A DNA stretch of 64,000 bases from Thalassospira sp. HF15 (GTDB lineage Bacteria > Pseudomonadota > Alphaproteobacteria > Rhodospirillales > Thalassospiraceae). Below the pieces are notes generated by a model that saw only the letters and a program-made list of their open reading frames with translations, searched no databases and was not told the DNA's origin. Both the position numbers and the translations under genes were made by a program. Shown here in pieces: positions 26,871 to 35,460 of the stretch. The stretch lies in contig NZ_JAAVKI010000005.1 of the NCBI RefSeq assembly GCF_011806525.1, forward strand, positions 124,001-188,000, written 5' to 3'. The number at the start of each line of letters is the position of its first letter. The first letter of the stretch is position 1.

Positions 26871-27450
26871 CAGTTCCCCCCAAACCAGCAGATGGCTTTG
26901 ACTTGTGTTGTTCAGAGGCAATGTGTGGTTCTGATTCCGCCGGTTCGAAATCATCCAGACCGGCATCGGTAAGCGCAATCATCAAGGCACGGGCCAGGAT
27001 GGTCAGTATGCCGACCGCAACACCAAGCCAGATCAGGGCCATGACCGGCCAGACGGGCAATTGAAGATCAAATGTCGTCTCGCCACTGTTATAGGCACTG
27101 GTCACACGGGCCAGCATCTTCCAGCACAGCAAACCGGTGAATCCCAGCAGGACCAGCCAGGCACAAAAATCCGTCCAGCGACGCACGCACGCAGGCAGCA
27201 TCAAGGCAAACAGATCAACCTTGATATGCGATCCGCGATAGCCCACGCAGGCAAAACCCCACATGATTACGACCCCAAGGAACAGCCGCGAAAAATCGAA
27301 CGCGTCAGGGATCGGCCACGCAAACAGGTACCGGCCAATTGCGGACGCAAGGACAAGCAGCGTGATCACCGCAAGCAAGATGGCCGAGACCATTTCGACC
27401 TTGCGTGAAAATGCTTCGAGATAGCGAAGGCAGTGATGAAGAACCCGCAT
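26863..27450 (-). CDS. TRAP transporter small permease (DctQ), aromatic cluster minus arm
   Basis: 195 residues with four helices: MVSAILLAVITLLVLASAIGR first, then FSRLFLGVVIMWGFACVGYRGSHIKVDLF, a DctQ hallmark. The C-terminal tail of about 35 residues (FEPAESEPHIASEQHKSKPSAG) is hydrophilic and cytosolic or disordered, longer than usual. It lies 65 bp after the binding-protein gene and overlaps the large permease gene. Confidence 0.9.
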   Translation of the reverse strand: MRVLHHCLRYLEAFSRKVEMVSAILLAVITLLVLASAIGRYLFAWPIPDAFDFSRLFLGVVIMWGFACVGYRGSHIKVDLFALMLPACVRRWTDFCAWLVLLGFTGLLCWKMLARVTSAYNSGETTFDLQLPVWPVMALIWLGVAVGILTILARALMIALTDAGLDDFEPAESEPHIASEQHKSKPSAGLGGTDD

Positions 27451-27515
27451 GGATTATGCACTTTCAGAGGTATCGGCAGCACCGACATTTGATGCCGCCG
27501 ATACAGAACATGGCA

Positions 27516-28544
27516 TCAATACTTGGCGTTTTCGGCCTCAAGCGCGTCGATGAATGCCTTATAGATGGCATCGGCATCACCGCCCTTGGCAGCGACACTT
27601 TCGCGCCATTGTGCGACAAGCGGCTCGGCGGCATCACGCCATTGCTGAAGTTCATCAGCGGTCGGCTGATACAGTTCGTGATCGCCCGATGCCATCATCT
27701 TGTCACGACCCGATGCCTCGTTCTCAGCCCAGCCTTTGGAAAAACGACCTGACCATTCCGGTGTGCAATGATCGTCCATCACCTTGCGGTTTTCCGCTGA
27801 TAGGCCGTCATAGACACCGCGATTGATCACAAGGATCTGCGACGAGACATAGAACGGCATATCGAGGTGATATTTGGTTTCCTGGTCGATGCCAAAGATA
27901 TACATCGAGTTCCACGGGAAGGTGATTGCATCTGCCGTGCCCTTGGCAATGGCTTCGCGTGCCTCGGGTGCGGGGACCTGAACACTGGCACCGCCCAGAA
28001 GGTTCACAAAGCGGGCCATGGTTGCATGGGCCGGACGGACTGCGTGGCCCTTGATGTCATCCGGGACATGGACCGGCATCTTTGAATGGATGGTGCCCGG
28101 GTCATGCGGGTTTACCAGACAGAGTTTGACTTCCGGCATTTCCTGTTCGGCATAGTTCGCATACCACTTGTGAAGCGCGACCGATCCATTGACCGCGTCT
28201 TTCACATTGAACGGGACTTCCGTCAGACCATAGATCGGGAAACGGCCCGCCTGATAGCCCGGATTGATGTAGCCGATATCGGCAATGCCATCGCGGGTCA
28301 TGTCATAGTGATCGGGTGCCGAACCAAGTTGCTGGGCCGGAAAGATCGTGAAATCGATTTTGCCACCGGATGCCTCGCGAATGGAGTTTGTCCAATCTTC
28401 AAGACCCATGGTTTGCACCGGATGGGTTGGCGGCAACCAGTGGGCAAGGCGGAAGTTCACCTCTTGGGCGGATGCCACAGAGGTAGAAGCGATGACAGCA
28501 AATGATGCCAGGGCAATCACTGAACCAAGTTTAAGTCGTTTCAT
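27516..28544 (-). CDS. TRAP transporter substrate-binding protein (DctP), aromatic cluster minus arm
   Basis: 342 residues with a Sec signal peptide (MKRLKLGSVIALASFAVIA, cleavage after SVASA). Mature part begins QEVNFRLAHWLPPTHPVQTMG and contains LGSAPDHYDMTRDGIADIGYINPGYQAGRFP, features of DctP proteins that bind aromatic or long organic acids. SD GGGAGGAAAC precedes the ATG. It follows the thiolase gene on the same strand after 216 bp that hold a small GC-rich hairpin. Location behind the ligase/thiolase genes makes a hydroxycinnamate or phenylpropanoid its likely ligand. Confidence 0.88.
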   Translation of the reverse strand: MKRLKLGSVIALASFAVIASTSVASAQEVNFRLAHWLPPTHPVQTMGLEDWTNSIREASGGKIDFTIFPAQQLGSAPDHYDMTRDGIADIGYINPGYQAGRFPIYGLTEVPFNVKDAVNGSVALHKWYANYAEQEMPEVKLCLVNPHDPGTIHSKMPVHVPDDIKGHAVRPAHATMARFVNLLGGASVQVPAPEAREAIAKGTADAITFPWNSMYIFGIDQETKYHLDMPFYVSSQILVINRGVYDGLSAENRKVMDDHCTPEWSGRFSKGWAENEASGRDKMMASGDHELYQPTADELQQWRDAAEPLVAQWRESVAAKGGDADAIYKAFIDALEAENAKY

Positions 28545-28760
28545 TGTTTCCTCCCTGAGTAAACCAACAGCGGCACTTATGTTTTTGTTGCCTTGTCTGT
28601 CGGTTTCTCGATTTGATCAAACCACCCTTGGAAAGCTTTGCACCGAAGGTTGGACTGATCGCCAAACCGGGTCCAAAACCAATGCCCCGGTCAAAAATAA
28701 CCTCTCCGTTTGTCGTACCCCGGCGCCCCTGATGGCGCCTCTGAATCCTGTTATGCCAGC

Positions 28761-30011
28761 CTATGCCAGCGGCGCGTTTTCGATCAGAACGGCAATTCCC
28801 TGCCCGCCGCCGATGCAAGCGGATGCGATGCCATAACGACCGCCGGATTTGGCCAGTTCGCGGGCCAGCGTGTTGGTGATACGAACGCCCGTTGCACCCA
28901 ACGGATGACCAATCGCAATCGCGCCGCCATTGACATTGACCTTGTTTTCATCAAGGCCAAGTTCGCGGATACACGCCAATATCTGTGCGCCAAACGCCTC
29001 GTTGATTTCGATGCGGTCAATCTGATCAAGGGTCATACCTGTCTGATCCAGAACGGCCTCAATGGCCGGTACCGGGCCGATGCCCATGATTTCGGGCGGA
29101 ACGCCCACGGCCGCCCCGGCAATGATCCGCGCGCGCGGTTTCAGGCCATGCTTGCGGGCATAATCGGCACTGCCAAGAACAACACCCGCCGCGCCGTCAA
29201 CAACCGCCGATGAATTGCCACCGGTTTGAACCCCGCCAAAGACCGGGCGCAGTTTGGCCAGAATGTCATAGGGGGACGGACGGATATGGCTGTCTGCGTC
29301 GACCGCGTCCACTTTGCGCGGCAGTTTGATTGCGCGTGGATTGCCATTTTCCATTTCAAAGGTTTCGTTGGTTACGGCAACAATCTCGTCCGCGAGGAAC
29401 CCGTTCTGCTGGGCGTCAACCGCACGCGCAAAACTGCGTTCGGCGAAGCGGTCCACTTCTTCGCGGGTGATGTTGTATTTTTTGGCAAGATTTTCGGCCG
29501 TATCGCCCATGGTGCAACTGACAGCCGGATCAAGCAGCGCTTCCCACAGGAAGTCCTTGAATTCGACCTGCCCCATACGAAAACCACTGCGATGGGTGTA
29601 GGCCGCAATCGGATTGCGGCTCATGGATTCAGTCCCGACACACAGTGCCAGATCACCACGACCAAGCGAAATATGATCCGCCGCCTGCAGGATGACTTCG
29701 ATCCCCGTACCGCAAATCCGCTGCACCAGATGGGCTGGCCGGTCATAGGGAACGCCCGCATACAACCCGATATGGCGCGGCGTCATATAGGCATCATAGG
29801 ACGCCTGGGCCATCGAGCCGGCGACGGTAAAATCTATGTCGGTGGCATTGACCCCGGCATCCTTGATGGCGGCACGGGCCGCCTTGATGCCAAGATCAAT
29901 CGGGGAAATCAGCCCGAATGCGCCGGTATAATCGACAAACGGTGTGCGCTTCCCGCCCAGCAGCCAGACATCTTCAAATTCGGTCCTGAGACCTTTGGCG
30001 TTGGCAGTCAT
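28761..30011 (-). CDS. Thiolase family protein (acetyl-CoA acyltransferase)
   Basis: 416 residues. The nucleophilic Cys is C100 in QRICGTGIEV, the catalytic His is H369 in GHPLGATG and the second Cys is C399 in SACIGGGQG; all are intact. It would cleave a 3-ketoacyl-CoA into acetyl-CoA and a shortened acyl-CoA. Lying 5 bp after the feruloyl-CoA-synthase-like gene, it is expected to convert a 3-keto-3-aryl-propionyl-CoA to an aroyl-CoA. A general acetoacetyl-CoA thiolase is the alternative, but the context argues for the aromatic pathway. Confidence 0.88.
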   Translation of the reverse strand: MTANAKGLRTEFEDVWLLGGKRTPFVDYTGAFGLISPIDLGIKAARAAIKDAGVNATDIDFTVAGSMAQASYDAYMTPRHIGLYAGVPYDRPAHLVQRICGTGIEVILQAADHISLGRGDLALCVGTESMSRNPIAAYTHRSGFRMGQVEFKDFLWEALLDPAVSCTMGDTAENLAKKYNITREEVDRFAERSFARAVDAQQNGFLADEIVAVTNETFEMENGNPRAIKLPRKVDAVDADSHIRPSPYDILAKLRPVFGGVQTGGNSSAVVDGAAGVVLGSADYARKHGLKPRARIIAGAAVGVPPEIMGIGPVPAIEAVLDQTGMTLDQIDRIEINEAFGAQILACIRELGLDENKVNVNGGAIAIGHPLGATGVRITNTLARELAKSGGRYGIASACIGGGQGIAVLIENAPLA

Positions 30012-30016
30012 TCTGC

Positions 30017-31879
30017 TTATCCTCTTTTGGCGATCATGACACCGGCTGGTGACGGGTCAGTATAAAGTTCGGCAACCTTGTCAGCACGCTTGGCAAGAAC
30101 CGCACGCTGATTGATCGATCCCTTGTCAGTGACTTCATGCGCATCAAGTTCCGGCGAGTTTTCAAGCAGGATCGCGCGCGCAACAAAGTTTGAACTGCCG
30201 GTCGCTTTGGCGCCAAGTTCATCAAGGCATTTCTGGAAATGCGCGATGACAGCCGGATGGGTGGCAATGTCACGCTCGGCCGCATTTGCCGGCAGATCCG
30301 GGCAAAGTTTTTTGCAGGCGGTAAAATCGGCAAAGATCAGCGCGCCGAGATAATCCTCGTTCAAGCCGGTCAGCACGGCATCACGCACATAAGGTGCAAA
30401 GGTCTGGGCAATTGCGGTTCGGATGGCAGCCACATGCACCCACGTCCCGGACGAGAGTTTGAAATCCTCGCACACCCGACCATCGAACAGAAAGCCACGG
30501 TCGATATTGTCCGGATCAACAAATTTCAGAGCATCACCAATCAGGTAATAGCCTTCTTCATCGAAGGATTCGTCGGTCTTGTCGGGCTGCTTCCAGTACC
30601 CCGGCGTGATGCTTGGCCCCTTAAGGCGCACTTCAAGCTTTTCGGCATTGGGAACAAGTTTGATATCAAGCCCGACCGCCGGAAGACCAACACTGCCTGC
30701 CTGATCGACCGCCCAGGTGGTGGTGAAGGCAAAGGGGGCGGTTTCGGTCGAACCATAGCCGGTGACGATGACGATTTTTTCGCCGACCGTGTCTTCGGCA
30801 ATTTTTTCCAGATTGTCCCAGACATATTGCGACAAACCGGCACCGGCATATTGCATCAGTTTCAGCTTGGCAAAGAACATCTCGCGAAGTGTCTTGTTTT
30901 CGCGCAAATGATGGACAAGTGCCTCATAGCCCTTGGGGACGTTGAAATAGATGTTTGGCGAAATCTCGGAAAGATTGCGCACCGTTTCATGGATGCCGCC
31001 CGGGGTCGGCTTGCCCTGATCGATATAGAAACTGCCCCCGTTATAAAGGGCCAGTCCGAAATTGTGGTTACCGCCGGCAGTGTGGTTCCATGGCAGCCAA
31101 TCGACCATCACGGGTGGTTCATCCTGCAGAAAGGCCAGCGCGTGGCGCAGCATCATCTGGTTGTAACACAGCATGCGCTGGGTATTGATCACCGCCTTTG
31201 GCATCCCTGTGGAGCCCGACGTAAACAGGAATTTGGCTATCGTGTCTTCGGTGATTTTGGCATTCGCGGCATCGACAGCCTCGGTCGGCATGGTCTGACA
31301 GGCGTCGGCATAAACATCGCAGTCATATTGCGACAGCGGATTTTCCAACACCAAAAGACGGGCATCCTTTGGCATGACAGCGGCCAATGCCTTGGCATAT
31401 TTCGCACCGTCATCGACAAAGATCAGACCGGGGTTCAGCAAATCGCAGATATGGCGCAGTTTGGCAAAATCGGTCGAGATCAGCGAATAGGCCGGAGATA
31501 CCGGCGCATATGGAATACCGGCATACATGGATGCCAGTGCAAGCAGCCCGTGTTCAAGGCTGTTGCCTGAAAGGATCAGAACCGGGCGATCTTCTGAAAG
31601 ATCCTGCCCGATCAGATATTGCGCAAGGTTGCGGACCTCATTGCGGGTTTCAAGGTAGCTGCGCTTTTGCCAGCCACCGGTTTTGTCGCGGTCGGCGAGA
31701 AACAGGCGATCAGGCGTCTTTTCCGCCCATTCATCAAGCTTGTCGGTGATGGCGCGCGGATAGTCATCCGGCGTTTCAGCAGAGCGGATATAGATCGTGC
31801 CGTTGTCTTTTTTTGACACCGAGACACGCGTGTCTCCCATGCGAACCGGACGGAGTCCGGGTTCTGCAATCATAGGCAT
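30017..31879 (-). CDS. fcs: Feruloyl-CoA synthase-like acyl-CoA ligase
   Basis: 620 residues, the length of the feruloyl-CoA-synthase family of AMP-forming ligases. Visible are the P-loop LFTSGSTGMPKAV (about residue 216), the adenylate motif GYGSTETAPFAFT, YLIGDALKFVD and the C-terminal catalytic Lys in DKGSINQRAVL. It activates a hydroxycinnamate (ferulate, coumarate, caffeate) or related arylalkanoate with ATP and CoA. SD GGAGG lies 9 bp before the ATG (31889-31893). First gene of the leftward arm; its promoter overlaps a palindrome. The exact substrate is inferred from family and neighbours. Confidence 0.85.
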   Translation of the reverse strand: MPMIAEPGLRPVRMGDTRVSVSKKDNGTIYIRSAETPDDYPRAITDKLDEWAEKTPDRLFLADRDKTGGWQKRSYLETRNEVRNLAQYLIGQDLSEDRPVLILSGNSLEHGLLALASMYAGIPYAPVSPAYSLISTDFAKLRHICDLLNPGLIFVDDGAKYAKALAAVMPKDARLLVLENPLSQYDCDVYADACQTMPTEAVDAANAKITEDTIAKFLFTSGSTGMPKAVINTQRMLCYNQMMLRHALAFLQDEPPVMVDWLPWNHTAGGNHNFGLALYNGGSFYIDQGKPTPGGIHETVRNLSEISPNIYFNVPKGYEALVHHLRENKTLREMFFAKLKLMQYAGAGLSQYVWDNLEKIAEDTVGEKIVIVTGYGSTETAPFAFTTTWAVDQAGSVGLPAVGLDIKLVPNAEKLEVRLKGPSITPGYWKQPDKTDESFDEEGYYLIGDALKFVDPDNIDRGFLFDGRVCEDFKLSSGTWVHVAAIRTAIAQTFAPYVRDAVLTGLNEDYLGALIFADFTACKKLCPDLPANAAERDIATHPAVIAHFQKCLDELGAKATGSSNFVARAILLENSPELDAHEVTDKGSINQRAVLAKRADKVAELYTDPSPAGVMIAKRG

Positions 31880-31910
31880 GAGACGAAACCTCCAGTTATC
31901 ATTTTCTTAT

Positions 31911-31948
31911 TTGTTATAATTCATAACAATCATAATTCATTACATCAA
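31911..31948 (-). promoter_or_regulatory. Leftward promoter and MarR-type operator A
   Basis: Inverted repeat TTGTTATAATTCATAACAA (31911-31929), arms TTGTTA/TAACAA. On the minus strand a promoter TTGATG (31948-31943), 17-bp spacer, TATGAA (31925-31920) is seen; its -10 lies inside the repeat, so binding would block RNA polymerase. A degenerate partial copy follows at 31930-31944. Confidence 0.7.
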
Positions 31949-32058
31949 GCGCAATATCTCTATGCGTGTATGGCCCCATCGAAAGTTCGCCAAAATTATT
32001 ATAATGATCGCGCGCGCGAGAAGAAAATTTAAGCCGTATTTCAGCGATCTAATGGCGA

Positions 32059-32108
32059 TTGACGCCGCCGCATTACTGTGTAAACATAATTGTTATAAAA
32101 CATAACAA
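32059..32108 (+). promoter_or_regulatory. Rightward promoter and MarR-type operator B
   Basis: TTGTTATAAAACATAACAA (32090-32108) shares 16 of 19 positions with operator A, including both 6-bp arms. A possible rightward promoter is TTGACG (32059-32064), 17-bp spacer, AAACAT (32082-32087), which would place the operator over the transcription start. Both sites would be recognised by the same dimer, most likely the MarR protein encoded at 36794. Confidence 0.65.
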
Positions 32109-32123
32109 ACTCTGGGTAAGGAA

Positions 32124-32888
32124 ATGCAGCTCAATCAGGTTCCCGTCATCATAACCGGCGGGGGAAGCGGCCTTGGCGAAGCCACCGCACGTACATTTGC
32201 AGTTGCGGGTGCGAAGGTTGCGGTCTTTGATCGCAATGGCGATGCCGCCAAACGAGTCGCCAGCGAAACCGGCGGAATCGGACTGGAAGTCGACGTCTCT
32301 GACAAGGAGTCGGTCGCAGCTGCATTCAAGACCGTGAAACAGAATCTTGGCCTGCCGCGGGTGTTGGTAAACTGTGCCGGGATCGGTACGGCCAACCGTA
32401 TTCTGCCACGCGATGGCAACCTGCCGATTGATGATTTCATCAAAACACTGAACATCAACCTGACCGGCAGCTACATCACCATGAGCCATGCCGCCCAGTT
32501 GCTTTCGGAAGCAACCCCGGTCAATGACGATGGTGAACGGGGCGTAATCATCAATACATCCTCGGTCGGATACGAAGACGGGCAAATCGGCCAATGCGCC
32601 TATGCGGCATCAAAGGGTGGCATTGCCTCCATGACGTTGCCAGCTGCACGTGAACTGGCGCGGATCGGTGTGCGGGTCATGGCGATTGCGCCGGGACTTT
32701 TTTCCACGGCGATGACCGAGACCCTCCCAGACGAGGCCCGTCAGGCGATTGAGGCCAATATTCCGTTTCCCAAGCGGCTGGGCAAGGCACAGGAATTTGC
32801 CGACCTGGCCCGCCATATCGTTGAAAATACCATGCTCAATGGCACCGTCGTCCGACTGGATGGCGCGGTTCGCCTGCAGGCACGATGA
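32124..32888 (+). CDS. SDR-family 3-hydroxyacyl-CoA dehydrogenase
   Basis: 254 residues, classical short-chain dehydrogenase. TGGGSGLGEA (near 11-20) binds NAD, NCAGIG is the structural motif, and the catalytic set is S in NTSSVGYEDG, with Y and K in YAASK. Closest in type to 3-hydroxyacyl-CoA dehydrogenase type 2 (the HSD10 group) from the LFSTAMTETLP and FADLARHIVENTMLNGTVVRLDGA stretches. In this cluster it should oxidise a 3-hydroxy-3-aryl-propionyl-CoA to the 3-keto form that the thiolase cleaves. First gene of the rightward arm, 15 bp after operator B. Confidence 0.85.
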   Translation: MQLNQVPVIITGGGSGLGEATARTFAVAGAKVAVFDRNGDAAKRVASETGGIGLEVDVSDKESVAAAFKTVKQNLGLPRVLVNCAGIGTANRILPRDGNLPIDDFIKTLNINLTGSYITMSHAAQLLSEATPVNDDGERGVIINTSSVGYEDGQIGQCAYAASKGGIASMTLPAARELARIGVRVMAIAPGLFSTAMTETLPDEARQAIEANIPFPKRLGKAQEFADLARHIVENTMLNGTVVRLDGAVRLQAR

Positions 32889-32919
32889 AGACAGATTGCT
32901 TTACGTAAGGAACAAGAAC

Positions 32920-33699
32920 ATGACCAACGGCGCGAATGACGTATTGAACGTCGCAATCAACGGATCGATTGCCCGTTTGACCATCACGCGACCTGAGAAG
33001 CGTAACGCTGTCAGCGACACCCTGATGGAAGCCCTCGAGGCCTTTTTTGCCAATCCCCCGAAAGAGGTCAGGGTTGTCATCCTTGCCGGGGAAGGCGGGC
33101 ATTTTTCCGCGGGCCTTGATCTTGCAGAACATGTCGCGCGCAATGCTGCAGAAACCATGCGCCATTCGCGCAACTGGCACCGCATCATGGACATGATCCA
33201 GTATGGCGGACTGCCGGTGATCTCGCTTCTCAAGGGGGCGGTGATCGGTGGCGGCCTTGAACTGGCCAGTGCCACCCATATCCGCATTGCCGATGAAACC
33301 GCCTTTTTCCAGCTTCCCGAAGGACGCCGTGGTATTTTTGTCGGCGGCGGCGCATCTGTTCGGGTCGGCCGCATTCTGGGTGCGGATCGCATGATCGAAA
33401 TGATGCTGACCGGGCGCAAATACAATGCCGAGGATGGACTGCGGCTTGGTCTGACCCATTATGTCTGTGACAGTCAGGATGCCGCCGAGGCAAAAGCACT
33501 CGAGCTTGCCAATACGGTGGCTGAAAATGCACAACTTTCCAACTATGTCATGATCCAGGCCCTGTCACGGATTGAGGACATGGCCAAGACAGACGGCCTG
33601 TTTACCGAAAGCCTGTGCGCAGCCCTGACCCAGACCAGCGAAGATGCACAGGAAGGTTTGAAGGCGTTTCTCGAAAAGCGCGCCCCGAATTTCAAATAG
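32920..33699 (+). CDS. Enoyl-CoA hydratase/isomerase (crotonase) family protein
   Basis: 259 residues from the ATG at 32920 (SD AAGGAAC); the frame is open further upstream, but inside the SDR gene. Oxyanion-hole residues are in GHFSAGLDL and AVIGGGLELA, and both Glu residues used by hydratases are present (E in GGGLELAS and E in FQLPEGRRG). Hence it could hydrate a cinnamoyl-CoA to the 3-hydroxy compound. Feruloyl-CoA hydratase-lyases belong to the same superfamily, so aldehyde-forming lyase activity cannot be excluded, but the co-encoded dehydrogenase and thiolase favour plain hydration. Confidence 0.87.
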   Translation: MTNGANDVLNVAINGSIARLTITRPEKRNAVSDTLMEALEAFFANPPKEVRVVILAGEGGHFSAGLDLAEHVARNAAETMRHSRNWHRIMDMIQYGGLPVISLLKGAVIGGGLELASATHIRIADETAFFQLPEGRRGIFVGGGASVRVGRILGADRMIEMMLTGRKYNAEDGLRLGLTHYVCDSQDAAEAKALELANTVAENAQLSNYVMIQALSRIEDMAKTDGLFTESLCAALTQTSEDAQEGLKAFLEKRAPNFK

Positions 33700-33842
33700 C
33701 GCCCCATAACAGAGCCGCCCAATCGCGGCCAGAAGATCAAAATACCGGTAAAGAATCCGCAAAAAAGCGGACGCTAGAACAGTCAGGAAGGAACAGGGCC
33801 ACCCAAACAAAACGGTGTGCCCACAACGTGAGGAGACGTTCG

Positions 33843-34895
33843 ATGTCAGGATTTCCCGTCAACCGCCGCCAGATGCTCGGCATCATGGGTGGCGCACTTG
33901 CAGCCCCGGCCATTATCGGCAAGGCACGTGCGGCCGAGGTCACCCTTCGGCTGCATCACATGCTGCCGCCGGTTGCACCGATGCACAAGGCGTTCTTCGA
34001 ACCATGGTCCAAGACCATTCGTGAACAGTCCGATGGACGTATCGATATTCAGATTTTCCCGGCCATGCAGCTTGGTGGCAAACCACCGCAACTGGCTGAT
34101 CAGGTGGCAAATAATGTCGTTGATATCGCCTGGACGCTGACGGTGTATACGCCGGGGCGTTATCCGGTTTCCGAAACGCCGAGCCTGCCCTTCATGGTGA
34201 CCACCGCCGAGGCAACATCGGTCGCCATGCACAAGTTCATGGATGAATTCGGTCAGGATGAATATCGCGGCATGAAGCCGCTGGCCTTCCATGTTCATGC
34301 CGGTGGCAAGTTCCATATGCGCGACACAGCCATCGAGAATCAGGCCGATCTTGAAGGGCTGCAAATCCGTGCCCCGAACCAGAGTGTTGGCAAGGCCTTG
34401 TCCATTCTGGGCGCAGAACCTGTCTTTTTCCCGGTAACCGAGATGGCCGTTGGCCTGGCCAATGGCGTGATTGACGGTACCTGCCTGCCCTATGAAGTGG
34501 TTCCGGCCTTCAAACTTCATGAACTGACATCTTTCCATTGCGCACCGGCAGAGGGCGGACGTGGTCTTTATGCCAACTCGTTTGCGCTTTTGATGGCGGG
34601 CAATGCCTATGACAACATGCCAGATGATCTCAAGGCGGTGATTGATGCCAATTCCGGCATCGACCTTTCACGCCAGATCGGCAAACAGTTCGATAGCTTT
34701 GAGTCTGTTGGCTACAAGATGTGTGCTGATCGCGGCAACAAATTCGTCGAGATTCCCAAAGCCGAGATTGAACGCTGGCAGGCCGCAACCCAGCCTGTTG
34801 TCGATGACTGGATCGAGACGCTTAATGATGCTGGCCATGATGGCAAGGTGATGATTGATCGCCTTAATCAGCTGATTGATGCCGAGACTGCCTGA
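33843..34895 (+). CDS. TRAP transporter substrate-binding protein (DctP), aromatic cluster plus arm
   Basis: 350 residues from the ATG at 33843 (SD GAGGAG). N-terminus has a twin-arginine-like signal, NRRQMLGIMGGALAAPAIIG, cleaved near KARAAE. The mature part has LRLHHMLPPVAPMHKAFFEPW and LQIRAPNQSVGKALSILGA, with the carboxylate-binding Arg. It differs clearly from the minus-arm binding protein (Sec signal, other N-terminal motif), so the two systems are not a recent duplication and may import different compounds, such as unsaturated versus saturated phenylpropanoids. 143 bp separate it from the hydratase gene. Confidence 0.88.
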   Translation: MSGFPVNRRQMLGIMGGALAAPAIIGKARAAEVTLRLHHMLPPVAPMHKAFFEPWSKTIREQSDGRIDIQIFPAMQLGGKPPQLADQVANNVVDIAWTLTVYTPGRYPVSETPSLPFMVTTAEATSVAMHKFMDEFGQDEYRGMKPLAFHVHAGGKFHMRDTAIENQADLEGLQIRAPNQSVGKALSILGAEPVFFPVTEMAVGLANGVIDGTCLPYEVVPAFKLHELTSFHCAPAEGGRGLYANSFALLMAGNAYDNMPDDLKAVIDANSGIDLSRQIGKQFDSFESVGYKMCADRGNKFVEIPKAEIERWQAATQPVVDDWIETLNDAGHDGKVMIDRLNQLIDAETA

Positions 34896-34896
34896 C

Positions 34897-35460
34897 ATGT
34901 CAGGAGCCACCCGTGATCACAATGGGCGCGGCCATCGCGCTGCGCCCATTCATTTCCTTGGTCAGTTTGTTGATCGTGCCTGCATTGCGTCTGCTGGCAT
35001 TGCAGGTGCCGTGATTGTTGCTGTCGCCATTACGGTCACCCTGTCGGTTACAATGCGGTATATCGGCATTGGCGGTATTCGCGGTGACTTTGAAGTTGTC
35101 GAACTGGGATGCGGGATTGCTGCATTTCTGTTTTTGCCGTTGTGCCAACGCAAGGGCAACCATGTCATGGTCGACATTTTCAGCATGGCTTTCCCGCAAC
35201 GTACACGCCGCGTGCTTGATCAGGTGTGGGAGGCGCTGTTTTGCCTTGCCTGGGTCATCATTTCGTGGCGCGTCGCATACGGCCTGATCGATATGTATGA
35301 CTATAACGACCGCAGTATGCTTCTTAGAATGCCGACCTGGATTGTTTATGGGGTCGCGTTGTTCGGACTTGGACTTTCATCGCTGACCGCGTTGTCGAAC
35401 GTCATCGAACAATTTGTCACCCCCGCCCCCACCTCTTCGCACACGGATACCCCCCAATGA
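34897..35460 (+). CDS. TRAP transporter small permease (DctQ), aromatic cluster plus arm
   Basis: 187 residues from the ATG at 34897, one base after the dctP-like stop; an ATG at 34879 and a TTG at 34876 are alternatives that overlap the upstream gene. Four helices, the first within AGIAGAVIVAVAITVTLSV; then VVELGCGIAAFLFLPLCQRKGNHVMVDIFS is the DctQ signature. The N-terminal 20 residues are unusually hydrophilic (ATRDHNGRGHRAAP). Overlaps the large permease start by 4 bp. Confidence 0.85.
   Translation: MSGATRDHNGRGHRAAPIHFLGQFVDRACIASAGIAGAVIVAVAITVTLSVTMRYIGIGGIRGDFEVVELGCGIAAFLFLPLCQRKGNHVMVDIFSMAFPQRTRRVLDQVWEALFCLAWVIISWRVAYGLIDMYDYNDRSMLLRMPTWIVYGVALFGLGLSSLTALSNVIEQFVTPAPTSSHTDTPQ

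Noticed and set aside
30239..31570. 443-codon frame opposite the feruloyl-CoA-synthase-like gene
   Set aside because: Shadow frame of a gene with clear adenylation motifs.
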